From Patescibacteria group bacterium (lineage in GTDB: Bacteria > Patescibacteriota > JAHJAL01), in the NCBI GenBank assembly GCA_018814055.1, contig JAHJAL010000104.1, forward strand, positions 1 to 5,519: DNA of 5,519 nucleotides, given 5' to 3'. Positions 4,671-5,519 of the stretch are shown here, in pieces. The translations under genes were made by a program, and so were the position numbers. How positions within the stretch are numbered: the first letter of the stretch is position 1; every line of letters begins with the position of its first letter. The notes under the pieces are model-generated. The model had not been told where the DNA came from and did no database searches. It worked only from the letters and a program-made list of their open reading frames with translations.

Positions 4671-5519
4671 TTAAATTTTCTTCATCTCTCCCCAGTTTTG
4701 ACCAACTTCGATATCAACTTTGAGGGGGACTTTGAGAGTGCAGACTTTTTCCATTTCTTTTTTTATGAGTTGGCTAAATGAGTTGATGAGCTTATCGGGG
4801 ACTTCGAAGATGAGTTCGTCGTGGACTTGGGAGATGATTTTGATGGGGAGGTTTTGGTCGGTGATGGCGTGGTAGATGTGGATCATGGCTAGTTTCATGA
4901 TGTCGGCGGCGGTGCCCTGGATGGGCATATTGATGGCGATGCGCTCGGCGGCGGCTTTGAGTTGGGGTGTGCGAGAATTGATTTCGGGAATGTGTCGCAG
5001 GCGACCATAGAGGGTTTTGGCATATTCTTTGGTCTGGGTGTATTTGATGGCTTTGTCCATGTATTTTTTGACGAGAGGAAATTTGGTAAAATAATTGTCG
5101 ATAAATTCTTTGGCTTCGGAAAAAGAGATGTCGAGTTGGCCGGCAATATTGCGAGGGCCGGCACCGTAGATGATGGAGAAATTGATAGTTTTGGCGTTGT
5201 ATCTCTGGTCATTGGTAACTTTGTTCAAATCGACATTGTAGATCAAGGCGGCGGTGGAAGTATGAATGTCCTGACCGGCTTGGAATGCCTTGATCATGGT
5301 TGGTTCCTGGGCGATATGAGCCATGATCCGCAGTTCGATTTGGGAATAGTCGGCGGCAATTAGTTGATGGCCGGGAGGAGCAATAAAGGCGCGGCGGATG
5401 AGTCGACCGACATCGGTTTTGATGGGGATGTTTTGCAGGTTGGGGTTGGAGGAGGAAAGTCGTCCGGTGGCGGTGATGGTTTGGTTGAAGCTGGTATGGA
5501 TGCGGCCGTCGGATTTTAC
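4671..5519 (-). CDS. polA: DNA polymerase I, C-terminal polymerase domain (5' part beyond the window)
   Basis: The frame is open at the right edge and gives the last 282 residues, covering much of the palm and fingers. In order: HTSFNQTITATGRLSSSNPN with the conserved TGRLSS (18-23), LQNIPI, motif A ADYSQIELRI (catalytic D57), the O-helix motif B RYNAKTINFSIIYGAG (R106, K110, F114, Y118), AERIAINMPIQGTAADIMK, and motif C QVHDELIFEVP (catalytic D234, E235), ending at NWGEMKKI. These are the complete family-A catalytic residues, so the polymerase should be active in repair and Okazaki fragment processing. Phe at the position of E. coli F762 is the dNTP-selective type. Whether the N-terminal 5' nuclease and proofreading domains are present cannot be seen. 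ATG 5324 is internal, not a start. The HAM1-like gene follows after 4 bases. Confidence 0.97.
   Translation of the reverse strand, partial: VKSDGRIHTSFNQTITATGRLSSSNPNLQNIPIKTDVGRLIRRAFIAPPGHQLIAADYSQIELRIMAHIAQEPTMIKAFQAGQDIHTSTAALIYNVDLNKVTNDQRYNAKTINFSIIYGAGPRNIAGQLDISFSEAKEFIDNYFTKFPLVKKYMDKAIKYTQTKEYAKTLYGRLRHIPEINSRTPQLKAAAERIAINMPIQGTAADIMKLAMIHIYHAITDQNLPIKIISQVHDELIFEVPDKLINSFSQLIKKEMEKVCTLKVPLKVDIEVGQNWGEMKKI

Noticed and set aside
4962..5363. Plus-strand frame of about 133 codons opposite polA
   Set aside because: It lies antisense to conserved polymerase motifs A and B and its Gly/Phe/Val-rich translation has no recognisable family; it is a shadow of the G-rich strand.

Overview
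The window looks like a chromosomal housekeeping segment from a small-genome Patescibacteria (CPR) bacterium, most likely of the Parcubacteria type. The evidence is compact genes, proteins divergent from model bacteria, and the combination of a DHH phosphoesterase, rpsT, pgeF, holA, a HAM1-like gene and polA. TGA ends the pgeF reading frame, so the standard bacterial code (11) fits. The lineage is inferred from gene character, not from a marker phylogeny. No rRNA, tRNA, CRISPR array or defence system is visible.

Layout. (1) Positions 1-1311, minus: a NrnA-like DHH/DHHA1 phosphoesterase whose proline-rich C-terminal tail runs off the left edge through a G-run. It has a good sigma70-type promoter at 1364-1393. 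(2) Positions 1312-1569: a divergent intergenic region with inverted TTGATAC heptamer arrays that also carry a possible promoter for rpsT. (3) Positions 1570-2005, plus: rpsT (ribosomal protein S20), then a 44-residue single-pass membrane miniprotein with a clear Shine-Dalgarno. (4) Positions 2006-2121: a large palindrome made of 10-bp tandem units. (5) Positions 2122-2850, plus: pgeF (YfiH/laccase-domain family). (6) Positions 2882-5519, minus: an apparent operon in the order polA (partial), a divergent HAM1/RdgB-like gene, holA. A 51-bp perfect inverted repeat flanked by 11-bp direct repeats sits between the HAM1-like gene and holA and looks like a small foldback or MITE-like insertion.

Functionally the minus-strand genes group around DNA replication and nucleotide-pool hygiene: Pol I, a putative house-cleaning nucleotide hydrolase and the Pol III delta clamp-loader subunit. 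rpsT next to holA is a neighbourhood seen in many bacteria. PgeF serves peptidoglycan precursor quality control or purine nucleoside metabolism, and the DHH enzyme serves nanoRNA/pAp turnover.

The least ordinary feature is the intergenic DNA. Each of the three non-coding gaps longer than about 30 bases holds a different large palindrome: heptamer arrays, decamer arrays and a 51-bp-arm foldback. I see no new multi-gene system. The foldback element, the repeat arrays and the membrane miniprotein most deserve follow-up.
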